From positions 62,001-126,000 of the forward strand of contig NZ_JACJSM010000002.1 in the NCBI RefSeq assembly GCF_014698145.1: a stretch of 64,000 bases of DNA, given 5' to 3'. Position 1 is the stretch's first letter. Each line of letters starts with the position of its first letter. Below, piece after piece: positions 1 to 7,270 of the stretch. This stretch comes from Oscillatoria sp. FACHB-1406. Its GTDB lineage: Bacteria > Cyanobacteriota > Cyanobacteriia > Cyanobacteriales > Spirulinaceae. The notes beneath the pieces were generated by a model. That model saw only the letters and a program-made list of their open reading frames with translations, made no database searches and was not told the DNA's origin. The position numbers and the translations under genes are program-made.

Positions 1-530
1 TAAATTGGATTTTCTTTATACCGAGCCAGCGCCCATTGTTGAAAGCGATTTTTAGAATCGATTAAACTTCGCGCTTCCAACTCATTTTGGGGGAATACTA
101 AAGTATCGGCTACCGATCGCAGTAAGGGTTCGACATAATCTTTAACTTGTTCGATTCCCACTTCTAAATAATACGCCCCAATTAATGCTTCAAAGGTATC
201 GCTCAACAACGATGGATTATCCCGTCCGCCATCTTTTTCTGCCCCTCTTCCCAATCGCATCCGAGCGCCTAACTCAATTTTTCGAGCGACTGTTGCGAGG
301 TGCTTTTCATCCACCAAAGACGAGCGCAGGCGCGTTAATTGCGCTTCGTTGACGTGCGGATATCGCTTGAACAAGAGTTCTCCCACAACGAATCCTAACA
401 CCGCATCGCCGAGAAATTCTAAGCGTTCGTTGTCTCTGCCTTGCAGGGGGTTTTCGTTCGCATAGGAGCGGTGCGTTAAGGCTTGTTTTAGGAGTTCTTC
501 GTTTTGAATAATCGGCAAGGTTCTTTTCAT
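1..530 (-). CDS. rnc: Ribonuclease III, 3' end cut by window edge
   Basis: Translating the minus strand from the ATG at 530 gives an open frame to the left edge, about 176 residues, so the C-terminal double-stranded-RNA-binding domain is mostly or wholly outside the window. The frame starts MKRTLPIIQNEELLKQALTH and carries the RNase III signature NERLEFLGDAVL (residues about 34-45) with its acidic metal-binding residues, and a second acidic cluster in SDTFEALIGA. The enzyme cleaves double-stranded RNA in rRNA processing and RNA turnover. The call rests on the signature motif and is secure. The start codon fits the family N-terminus. The next gene upstream (NYN protein) is on the same strand, 64 bp away. 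Confidence 0.93.
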   Translation of the reverse strand, partial: MKRTLPIIQNEELLKQALTHRSYANENPLQGRDNERLEFLGDAVLGFVVGELLFKRYPHVNEAQLTRLRSSLVDEKHLATVARKIELGARMRLGRGAEKDGGRDNPSLLSDTFEALIGAYYLEVGIEQVKDYVEPLLRSVADTLVFPQNELEARSLIDSKNRFQQWALARYKENPI

Positions 531-594
531 TTCCTTTGAGTTTGACGGTTTGCTAAAATCCTGTAGCAGACCGTCGTGTATATCGCTCTCATCT

Positions 595-1395
595 TTAGCC
601 GCGAGTTAAAGCAAGTTCGAGATGTTTTTCGGTTTTAACTAGGGTAATTTTACCCTCTGCGGCTACCGCTTCGACAAAGCATTTGAAACATTTAAACTTT
701 TTACCATCTTTGCTGGCAATCGAAGCAACACCTCGATAAAGGTTGTTCGTTTTTCTCATCATAGAGTCAACTCGTCCCAAACAACCCGACTTTTTTGATT
801 GTAACACTTTTTCGACCGCTTGTTGCAAGCAATTAACGGCATCTAAATAGGAAAGTTGTGAGGGTTGGGAGGTCGGTTCGAGAAAGCTTTGTTCCAGTTC
901 TTTTTGAGAGAGGGAGCATTCCAGTCTATCTAAATCGTTTAACTCATAAAAAAAGGTTGCGGCTTCTCGGAGTTTTTGAGTCGCTTTAGAATTGCCAATC
1001 GCGATAACTTGATTACCTTCAGCGCGCAATTCTTTAAGAAGCCGTGAAAAGTCCTCATCGCCAGAAACTAAAATAACTATCGATTTACTTGTTTTTTTCA
1101 AAACTTGTTTTCGGCAATCTTCAATAATTTTGCGATCGACCTCATTTTTCTTTTCGTCGGGAACGCTCGGGCATTCAAACCCAAGCTCGTAAAAACTTTT
1201 ATGATAATCTTTTGATTCCTTGCACCAATAGGCGTAAGCTTTGACAATTTCCAGTGTGCCTAACTGGCGAGCAATCGTGAGAATCTGCTGAATCAGTAGT
1301 GTTGGGTTGCTGTGTTTCGGGAAGCGTACATTCTGAGCATCCCAATAAAGAAAGACAGGATGTTCTTCCGAGCTAGATGGGGCGATCGCATTCAT
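595..1395 (-). CDS. NYN (PIN-like) domain protein, putative RNase, LabA/DUF88 type
   Basis: 266 residues. The N-terminal about 160 residues form an NYN/PIN-like nuclease fold: LYWDAQNV near the start supplies the first conserved Asp, then VDRKIIEDC and VSGDEDFSRLLKEL supply the other acidic residues, followed by the typical IAIG strand. The C-terminal part (about 180-266) is a small basic, probably helical domain that may be an OST-HTH/LOTUS-like RNA-binding module; this is inference. NYN proteins are metal-dependent RNases in RNA processing. A strong ribosome binding site (AGGAGG, complement of about 1407-1412) precedes the ATG at 1395. It lies head to tail upstream of rnc, which suggests a shared RNA-related role, though this is unproven. 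Confidence 0.8.
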   Translation of the reverse strand: MNAIAPSSSEEHPVFLYWDAQNVRFPKHSNPTLLIQQILTIARQLGTLEIVKAYAYWCKESKDYHKSFYELGFECPSVPDEKKNEVDRKIIEDCRKQVLKKTSKSIVILVSGDEDFSRLLKELRAEGNQVIAIGNSKATQKLREAATFFYELNDLDRLECSLSQKELEQSFLEPTSQPSQLSYLDAVNCLQQAVEKVLQSKKSGCLGRVDSMMRKTNNLYRGVASIASKDGKKFKCFKCFVEAVAAEGKITLVKTEKHLELALTRG

Positions 1396-1747
1396 CTGCT
1401 ATTGTCCTCCTAGAGGTAGATTGAGAGAACAACATCTCTTCAAAACCGCAGTTACTCTAAACCCGTCCGATACGACGATAAATCGTTCGGATTAAGGCGC
1501 AATTACCAAGACTCTAAACCTTACCCTTACTCTACTTTCGGTGTCGCTTCGGCACCTTTGAAACTTCAAACTTCAAAAGTTGCGGAGCAATACAAGCTGT
1601 TGCCAGGATTAGGCTGATGTTATTCTATTATTGGCTAGTTTATACACTGTTATTTAATTTGTCAAGAGTTAAATTAGAACTAGCAGTAGGGCGCGCGATG
1701 CCTCAATTCCCGGTCTGCTATCCAGAATTTTTTAACGGTTATTTGCC
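1396..1747. other. Non-coding gap between divergent genes
   Basis: 352 bp between the divergently transcribed NYN gene and the pseudokinase-GUN4 gene. It must hold both promoters, but I see no convincing -35/-10 pair. Short A/T-rich stretches and a CTTCAAA duplication near 1565-1580 are present. No RNA gene or mobile element is recognisable. Confidence 0.5.
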
Positions 1748-3184
1748 ATGATGCGCTACTGTACAAATCCCAGTTGTCCGAATCCATTCAATCCAGAACA
1801 TCATAACTTTTGTAGCGGATGCGGTTCGTCAAAATTCGATCGCGTGTTTCGATCGCGCTACCAAGTGCTGGGAGTCTTAACCTCAAATCAATTCGGTAGA
1901 AGCTACGAAGCGATCGATCGCGATCGCCTGCACGAACCTTGCATCATCAAACAGTTAACGCCAGACCAAGCGAGCGCAAAAGAGGCAGAACTATTTCAGC
2001 GCGAAGTCAGACTTTTACAAACCCTCGGCAAACAACCGCAAATCCCTCAACTCTTAGCTTATTTCCAGGAAGGACAACATTGCTACTTCGTCGAAGAATG
2101 GATAGAAGGAACATCTTTATTAAAAGAATTACAGCGAGATGGAGCCTTTCACGAAGCCAAAATTTGGCAGGTTTTAAGCGAACTTCTTCCCGTCCTGCAA
2201 CTGATTCATACCCAAGGCATTATTCACCGCAATATTAAACCGGAAAGCATTATTCGTTCGACCCGAAACGGTCGTTTAGTTTTAGCAAACTTTAATTTAG
2301 CTAAAGATTTGGCAGGAGGAAATTATCAAAGCGGAACGAAAGTGGGAGGCGAAGGCTATGCCCCCAGAGAATTAGCCAGCGGTCAAATTTTGCCCTGCGG
2401 CGACTTATACAGTTTGGGCGTAACTTGCTTGCGCTTGCTAACGGGGTGCTTGCCGAGGGAAGATGGGAGGGACGATCTGCGAGATGGTGCGCGCGATCGC
2501 TGGTTATGGCGAGAGAACTTACCGCGTGGCATTCAAGTCAGCACTCATTTAGGACAGGTTTTAGAAAGATTAACCCAAGAATGCTACACGCAGCGTTACA
2601 GTTGTGCGAGGGAAGTCTTAGCAGCAATGGCTTCGCGCCCCACCGTGCCTCAAACCGCCCTCGAAACCCCCCAAAACGCATCCCCAAATCTTCCTCAACC
2701 CCCACAAAATGTAACGGTTCCTCCCCCCAATAAACCCGCAGAAGGCGATTACAGCCGCCTGCAACAGTTTCTCGCTGCCCAGCACTGGCAAGCGGCGAAT
2801 TTAGAAACGATCGTACTGATCCTGCGCGTTGTCGGGCGCGAAGCCGAAAGCGAGTTAACCGAACAGGATATTCAAAACTTTCCCTGTACGGAATTGCGCG
2901 CGATCGACGGCTTATGGACAAAATATAGCAACGGACGTTTCGGTTTCAGCGTTCAAAAGCAAATTTGGCGCAATTTAGCCCTTGAAGGCAATGAAAACTT
3001 TGAAACGTGGGAACGTTTTGGGCATCGCGTCGGCTGGCGGGTTCGCAAGTGGGGACTGTTAGGAAAACCGATTTGGCAATCTTGCGAAGAAATGAGTTTT
3101 AAATCGAATGCACCGAAAGGTAATTTACCCCGCGTTGGCTTTTGGTTGTCGGTGCTGAAGCGGTTTGAAGAATGCGAACTTTAA
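1748..3184 (+). CDS. Zinc-ribbon / pseudokinase / GUN4-domain protein
   Basis: 478 residues with three parts. Residues 1-30 hold a zinc ribbon (Cys5, Cys10, Cys22, Cys25). Residues about 38-290 are a Ser/Thr-kinase fold. The VAIK-type Lys68 is present, but the HRD motif reads HRN (160-162) and DFG reads NFN (181-183), and the glycine loop is degenerate, so both catalytic acidic residues are replaced by Asn. Residues about 334-470 are a GUN4 domain, with the typical NFPCTELR and YSNGRFGFSVQK motifs. GUN4 binds porphyrins and stimulates Mg-chelatase; kinase-GUN4 fusions are known in cyanobacteria. Loss of the catalytic Asp residues points to a pseudokinase that may sense or scaffold rather than phosphorylate. 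Assignment of domains is secure; lack of activity is inferred. Confidence 0.88.
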   Translation: MMRYCTNPSCPNPFNPEHHNFCSGCGSSKFDRVFRSRYQVLGVLTSNQFGRSYEAIDRDRLHEPCIIKQLTPDQASAKEAELFQREVRLLQTLGKQPQIPQLLAYFQEGQHCYFVEEWIEGTSLLKELQRDGAFHEAKIWQVLSELLPVLQLIHTQGIIHRNIKPESIIRSTRNGRLVLANFNLAKDLAGGNYQSGTKVGGEGYAPRELASGQILPCGDLYSLGVTCLRLLTGCLPREDGRDDLRDGARDRWLWRENLPRGIQVSTHLGQVLERLTQECYTQRYSCAREVLAAMASRPTVPQTALETPQNASPNLPQPPQNVTVPPPNKPAEGDYSRLQQFLAAQHWQAANLETIVLILRVVGREAESELTEQDIQNFPCTELRAIDGLWTKYSNGRFGFSVQKQIWRNLALEGNENFETWERFGHRVGWRVRKWGLLGKPIWQSCEEMSFKSNAPKGNLPRVGFWLSVLKRFEECEL

Positions 3185-3206
3185 TAAGATCGTTTCGGGA
3201 TACAGA

Positions 3207-3236
3207 AGTAGGGACGTTTCATGAAACGTCCCTACT
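3207..3236. repeat. 30-bp perfect palindrome (dispersed repeat family)
   Basis: Two 14-nt arms, AGTAGGGACGTTTC and its exact complement, flank a central AT. It sits 23 bp after the pseudokinase-GUN4 stop codon and could act as a transcript-end hairpin, although no T-run follows. A related palindrome with a GTAGAGACGTTG arm occurs at 8091-8119, so this looks like a dispersed palindromic repeat. Confidence 0.75.
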
Positions 3237-3321
3237 CGCCGATTGAAGAGATAAAGGAAGACTTGTCCCCAGGTCTCTCTTACGCCCATAATGGTAGGCG
3301 TTAGCCGTCCAGATCTCCGCC

Positions 3322-4980
3322 ATGAATCGCCGTTCCCCTATTTCGATCGCGCTTGCCCTCGTTCTCGCCTTACTCTTAACCGTAGGGGGAATCTGGTACT
3401 TCTTCTTCTCCAAAGCGCCCCTCCAAATCCTCTCGGGCGGCGTACAAAAAAATCCCGAAGCCGCGATTTTTGTCCCCAAACAAGCGCCCGTTGTCGTCTC
3501 CCTCCTCGTGAATCCCGATGAGTTAGAAGCCTTCGCTAAATCGGCTTCTCCCTTCCGCAAGCGCGGCAAAGCAGGGGAAGAGTTCGCGAAGTTAGAACAA
3601 GGATTGCTGGCGAACGCAGGGGCGGATTATGCCAAAGATATTCAGCCGTGGTTGGGCGATGAGGTGACGCTGGCGCTGACGGATTCCGATTTCGATCGCA
3701 ACTCCACCAATGGCGAACAACCGGGCTATCTCATTGTAGCGGGATCGAAGGACGGCGCGAGAGCCAAGGAATTCCTGCAACTGTATTACTCTAAAGATGC
3801 GGCGGCGGGAAAATCGGAGCTTGTGTTTGAGGACTATAAGGGCGTTAATCTCATTTATCGCCGCAACTTAGCCGATAGTAGCACCGCTTCGGCGAGTGCG
3901 GTGGTGGGCGATCGCTTCGTTCTCTTTGCCAACCACCTGCGCGTGCTTCGCGATGCCGTCAACAACGCCCAAGCCGTCGAACGCAACCTCGATCGCGATC
4001 CAGTCTACCAAAAAGCGATCGCCACCATCGACGATCCCCGCATCGGCGTAGCCGTCGTTAACCTCCCCGGTTTAGCCGCTTGGATTGCCAAGCAACCCTT
4101 ACCTCTCGAATTAAAACAAACCCTTACCGTCGTCCTTTCCCTCAATCCGCGCGGTTTGGTAGCGCAAACCGCACTAGCAGGCTTGACAGGAGATACGAAC
4201 GTCGCCCCCGCTTTGTCGGAGCCGGTAAAAGCGCTGCGCTACATTCCCGCCCATCCGATTGTAACGGCGGCGGGGACAGACTTTCAGCACTTTTGGGAGC
4301 AAGTTTCAGCAACCGTCGCCTCCGAACCCGCCTTCGCTGAATTGCTCGATCGCAATATTGCCCGTTTGAATGAAGTATTCGGCGTAAACGTACCGGAAGA
4401 AATCGCAAGTTGGGCGCTGGGCGAGTATGCCTTTGCGTGGTTGCCTTCGGTGGAAAAGGAGGTTTTAAATTGGGTGTTTGTGGTGGAAAAAACCCAAGAA
4501 TCCCAAGACGCGATCGCGCGTTTAGATGAACTGGCGAAAGCACGCGATTTGAGCGTGGGAAATTTCAACTTAGACGGGCGAAAAATTGCCGTTTGGACGA
4601 AACTGGAAGCCAAGCAAGGCGAGGCAGCCACGCGCTTAGAAGCAGCAGTTAAAGGCGTGCATACCGCAACGGAAAAGTACGAAATTTTTAGCAGTTCCCT
4701 CGATGGTTTGACGCAAGCGTTAAACGATACCGAAAGTTCGCTGCTTGCGAGTGCAGAATTTAAAGACGCGATCGCATCTCTGCCGAAAAAGAACGACGGC
4801 TACCTATACATTGATTGGAACCAAGGTCAAGATATTTTTGAGCAAAATATTCCCTTGTTTCGCGTCGTTGAATTTGCCGGACAGCCCTTATTCCGAAACT
4901 TGCGATCGCTCGTTCTCAGCAGTAACGGACGCGAAAATGGGATCGGGCGCGCCAGTCTTTTCCTCAATCTCGGTTCGTAG
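3322..4980 (+). CDS. DUF3352-domain protein, membrane-anchored
   Basis: 552 residues. One N-terminal hydrophobic segment (about residues 7-29) followed by a long soluble part fits a signal anchor with an outward-facing domain. The body matches the cyanobacterial DUF3352 family in length and in motifs such as PEAAIFVPKQAPVVVSLLVN near the start and repeated blocks describing VVGDRFVLFANH and YLYIDWNQG. The family has no established biochemical function. It is transcribed in the same direction as the pseudokinase-GUN4 gene, 137 bp downstream of it and beyond the palindrome at 3207-3236. The ATG at 3322 is chosen because it begins the basic-hydrophobic leader. Confidence 0.82.
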   Translation: MNRRSPISIALALVLALLLTVGGIWYFFFSKAPLQILSGGVQKNPEAAIFVPKQAPVVVSLLVNPDELEAFAKSASPFRKRGKAGEEFAKLEQGLLANAGADYAKDIQPWLGDEVTLALTDSDFDRNSTNGEQPGYLIVAGSKDGARAKEFLQLYYSKDAAAGKSELVFEDYKGVNLIYRRNLADSSTASASAVVGDRFVLFANHLRVLRDAVNNAQAVERNLDRDPVYQKAIATIDDPRIGVAVVNLPGLAAWIAKQPLPLELKQTLTVVLSLNPRGLVAQTALAGLTGDTNVAPALSEPVKALRYIPAHPIVTAAGTDFQHFWEQVSATVASEPAFAELLDRNIARLNEVFGVNVPEEIASWALGEYAFAWLPSVEKEVLNWVFVVEKTQESQDAIARLDELAKARDLSVGNFNLDGRKIAVWTKLEAKQGEAATRLEAAVKGVHTATEKYEIFSSSLDGLTQALNDTESSLLASAEFKDAIASLPKKNDGYLYIDWNQGQDIFEQNIPLFRVVEFAGQPLFRNLRSLVLSSNGRENGIGRASLFLNLGS

Positions 4981-5030
4981 TCGGGGGGACTGGGTGACTG
5001 GGTGACGGGGAGAGGGAGAGAGAGTAAAAA

Positions 5031-5064
5031 GTAGGGTGCGTTAGCGAAGCGTAACGCACCATTA
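5031..5064. repeat. Short palindromic dispersed repeat, copy 1
   Basis: Unit begins GTAGGGTGCGTTAGCG and folds as a hairpin with GGTGCGTTA and TAACGCACC arms around a GCGAAGC centre. Further copies are at 5106-5138 and 6592-6625. All lie between genes, and all are on the same strand. Confidence 0.8.
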
Positions 5065-5105
5065 TTTTGAGAAATAGCGCTTACATTATGCCCTCAAAAC
5101 AGAAA

Positions 5106-5138
5106 GTAGGGTGTGTTAGCGAAGCGTAACGCACCATA
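5106..5138. repeat. Short palindromic dispersed repeat, copy 2
   Basis: Second copy of the GTAGGGTGCGTTAGCG repeat, with one arm change (GTGTG for GTGCG), 75 bp after the first, in the gap between the DUF3352 gene and the end of infC. Confidence 0.8.
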
Positions 5139-5176
5139 ATATCGAGCAATTACAGGAGTAGGATTTCAGCCCAATC

Positions 5177-5207
5177 TAAAAAAAGAAAAGGAGAAAGCGC
5201 TTTCCCT
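5177..5207 (-). terminator. Candidate rho-independent terminator of infC
   Basis: Read on the minus strand, about 35 bp after the infC stop, GGGAAAGC pairs with GCTTTCTCC (core palindrome GAAAGCGCTTTC, 5193-5204) and is followed directly by a T-rich run of twelve bases with one C. This is the expected hairpin plus T-tract. Confidence 0.65.
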
Positions 5208-5241
5208 TAGCAACCTTCCCCTTCTCAATTTTCAGTCAATC

Positions 5242-5766
5242 CTAGACAGGAGCGAGTTGCACGATCGAAGACCGCGTGTCAAAAGACTGAACTTTTCCGA
5301 CTTTTTCGAGGTCGCTGACAATACGATTTAAAAGTTCTGTTGCGCGATCGCGGTGTTGGTTTTCTCGTCCTCGCAGGCGAACCTGGAACTTAACCAAGTT
5401 TCCTTTACTCAGCCATTCTACAGCTTTCTTGATCTGAATTTCATAATCGAACTCACCGATATTAGGACGAAGTTTTACTTCTTTGACGACAGTTTTTGCC
5501 GCCTGTCCCTGACGTTTCTTTTGTTGGTATTGATGTTTTCCGTAGTCCATAATGCGAGCTACGGGAACTTCTTTGCCTTCCGAGACAACCACGAGGTCGA
5601 GTCCGACGCTCTCAGCAAGCTTAAGTGCCTCCCGCGTCTCAATTAAGCCTCGGTTTTGTTGTTCGTTATCAATTAACAAAACGCGATCGGCTTTGATTTC
5701 GCGGTTAGTGGGTTGTTTTTTAACGATAATGCGTTCCTCCTTCCTTTCAAACATAGGTTTTCGCAC
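5242..5766 (-). CDS. infC: Translation initiation factor IF-3, divergent copy
   Basis: 174 residues, normal for IF-3. Recognisable family blocks are NREIKADRVLLID at the N-terminus, the conserved RIMDYGK, KEVKLRPNIGEFDYE, and RLRGRENQHRD. IF-3 binds the 30S subunit and controls start-codon selection. The sequence differs clearly from the cyanobacterial IF-3 I know, which has QINERIRFP near the N-terminus and an RYKIEEHDY block; this one may be a second infC paralogue rather than the housekeeping copy. No rpmI or rplT neighbours are present. Family assignment is firm; which paralogue it is remains inferred. Confidence 0.88.
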   Translation of the reverse strand: MRKPMFERKEERIIVKKQPTNREIKADRVLLIDNEQQNRGLIETREALKLAESVGLDLVVVSEGKEVPVARIMDYGKHQYQQKKRQGQAAKTVVKEVKLRPNIGEFDYEIQIKKAVEWLSKGNLVKFQVRLRGRENQHRDRATELLNRIVSDLEKVGKVQSFDTRSSIVQLAPV

Positions 5767-5880
5767 CCTACCAGCTTAACGCAGAATTCCTCGTTCGTTG
5801 AAGCATCGTTCTTCGCTTGGGAGATGGAGTGAGGGGGAGACGGCGCTTCGACTTCGCTCAGCGCACCGGGTGAGGGGGTG

Positions 5881-5989
5881 AGCCAAGGCTTCCAGCTTTT
5901 AGGAATGCTCATTCTTCGACCCGTAGGGTGGGCAGCGCCCACCAGCCAAGGCTTCCAGCTTTTAGGAATGCTCATTCTTCGACCCGTAG
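5881..5989. repeat. Two 46-bp direct repeats with a hairpin between
   Basis: Identical 46-bp copies at 5881-5926 and 5944-5989 (start AGCCAAGGCTTCCAGC). The spacer forms the hairpin GGTGGGC-AGC-GCCCACC at 5927-5943. The segment 5923-5949 recurs inverted at 8054-8080 with one mismatch. Confidence 0.8.
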
Positions 5990-6043
5990 CGCTATATGAG
6001 TACAATAAATAATTTCACGCATGAAAAGTAATGGGGGTCAACC

Positions 6044-6442
6044 ATGACCGAAGTTTTAGACAGCAGACCCTTCTACCACGGTACAAAAGCGGATTTGCAG
6101 GTTGGCGATTTGCTGACACCAGGGTTTAGGTCGAACTACAAGCCCGAAATTATCATGAATCATATTTATTTCACGGCTTTGGTTAATGGGGCTGGACTTG
6201 CCGCAGCATTAGCCCAAGGCGACGGAGACGAACGAGTTTACATCGTTGAGCCTACTGGGAAGTTTGAAAATGACCCGAACGTCACGGATAAAAAATTTCC
6301 GGGCAATCCGACACGCTCTTATCGCAGCAAAGCACCTTTAAAAATTGTTGGTGAAGTAACAGATTGGGTGCGACAAACCCCTGACGAGATCCGACAATGG
6401 CGTGAAAAGTTGGCAAAGATCGAAGGCGAAATTATTAATTAA
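6044..6442 (+). CDS. arr: NAD-dependent rifampin ADP-ribosyltransferase (Arr family)
   Basis: 132 residues, close to the about 140 of known Arr enzymes. These transfer ADP-ribose from NAD to the C23 hydroxyl of rifamycins. The family blocks FYHGTKADLQVGDLL, NHIYFTAL, VYIVEPTGKFENDPN and KKFPGNPTRSYRS are present. His12, Tyr42 and Asp77 have the same spacing (30 and 35 residues) as the catalytic His19, Tyr49 and Asp84 of the Mycobacterium smegmatis enzyme. The gene stands alone in a repeat-rich island beside the CRISPR array, with no operon partner. Resistance function is inferred from homology; the natural substrate could be something else. Confidence 0.9.
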   Translation: MTEVLDSRPFYHGTKADLQVGDLLTPGFRSNYKPEIIMNHIYFTALVNGAGLAAALAQGDGDERVYIVEPTGKFENDPNVTDKKFPGNPTRSYRSKAPLKIVGEVTDWVRQTPDEIRQWREKLAKIEGEIIN

Positions 6443-6467
6443 ATTCTGAGGTGCTAGGGCTAATGAG

Positions 6468-6529
6468 ACCAGTTCTCATTGATTTTGCACGATTCCCGAA
6501 GAGGGCATAACAGTGTTATGCCCCTACAG
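6468..6529. repeat. 62-bp dispersed repeat, copy A
   Basis: Matches 7845-7906 with only three differences. The 3' half is a palindrome, GAGGGCATAACAGTGTTATGCCCCT, broken here for clarity into GAGGGCATAAC and GTTATGCCCCT arms. A partial inverted copy is at 7754-7782. Copies A and B lie on either side of the CRISPR array. Confidence 0.85.
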
Positions 6530-6591
6530 ATAATAATTGAGTGCATCAGGAAACTCATACCAAATTGATGTGAAGCTTCATAGAATCAAAA

Positions 6592-6625
6592 GTAGGGTGC
6601 GTTAGCGAAGCGTAACGCACCATTA
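6592..6625. repeat. Short palindromic dispersed repeat, copy 3
   Basis: Same GTAGGGTGCGTTAGCG unit as at 5031-5064, in the same orientation, here downstream of the arr gene. Confidence 0.8.
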
Positions 6626-6821
6626 TCTTAGCCAAAAATTGAGAAGCGTCAATTCTGTGCAACGTCATATTCAATTGGTATCAGCAGATTCTCTATTCGC
6701 TGGATAGTCAAATCTAGCCATCGCCGAGATAATTAGGACAAATGTTGGTTAGGGGCGAATGGCATTCGCTCGGTTTTTGGCAGATCGCACCCTCTTTACT
6801 GATGTGTCTATTGCTACACAT

Positions 6822-6919
6822 AAAAAGACAATATTACTTTATCTTGATTTTTGACTAAAAAAGCTTGTTATTGCGTCAATACAAAGGCTTTATCGGTTTC
6901 AAGTGATATTGTCTTTTTT
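6822..6919. repeat. Small inverted-repeat element (MITE-like)
   Basis: AAAAAGACAATAT at 6822-6834 is exactly complementary to ATATTGTCTTTTT starting at 6906. The 98-bp interval is A/T-rich with no ORF. It could be a MITE-like element or an RNA hairpin; nothing in the sequence decides between these. Confidence 0.45.
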
Positions 6920-7270
6920 GCGATCTGAGATGTGTTGACGGGAATCGGTCGTTTTTCGGCACGATACCCAAGACAGGGGGAGCGCATCGTTTTTTTGGGG
7001 GGGAGGCGAAATGGACGCAGCAGTAAGGTGTTGGGGGTTGGTTGGGCGGTGGCGCGATCGCTCTCAATTTCGATTTTGTATCATCGGTTTGCGAAGGATC
7101 CGGGAAATGGCTGAAACCCGCATTCTTTCGTTCTATCCCTCGATACCGCTCTGGGTCTGCGATTTAGCTATTTTTTAACACTTGCTGAGGGGTTGGAAGA
7201 GGTACAATAAGGTTATCCTTCGCAAACGCCCTCTAGAACCCTTTCTGAGGGAGGGTTTGAGAGGGTAGCC

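Larger units (their letters stand above)
6443..7270. other. Repeat-rich non-coding region and CRISPR leader
   Basis: 828 bp without a credible gene. It contains one 62-bp dispersed repeat (6468-6529), the third GTAGGGTGCG palindrome (6592-6625), a 13-bp inverted repeat pair (6822-6834 and 6907-6919), and the probable CRISPR leader (about 7120-7270) with the hairpin AACCCT-AGGGTT (7237-7257) just before the first repeat. Confidence 0.65.

Noticed and set aside
3207-3236. Rho-independent terminator for the GUN4 gene
   Set aside because: The hairpin is strong but lacks a T-run, and similar palindromes occur elsewhere, so it is listed as a repeat.
5673-6005. 110-codon antisense ORF upstream of infC
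   Set aside because: It translates the two 46-bp direct repeats and overlaps infC in another frame.
7100-7270. A cas gene or small protein next to the CRISPR leader
   Set aside because: No frame of useful length or recognisable motif exists; the stretch has leader-like features only.
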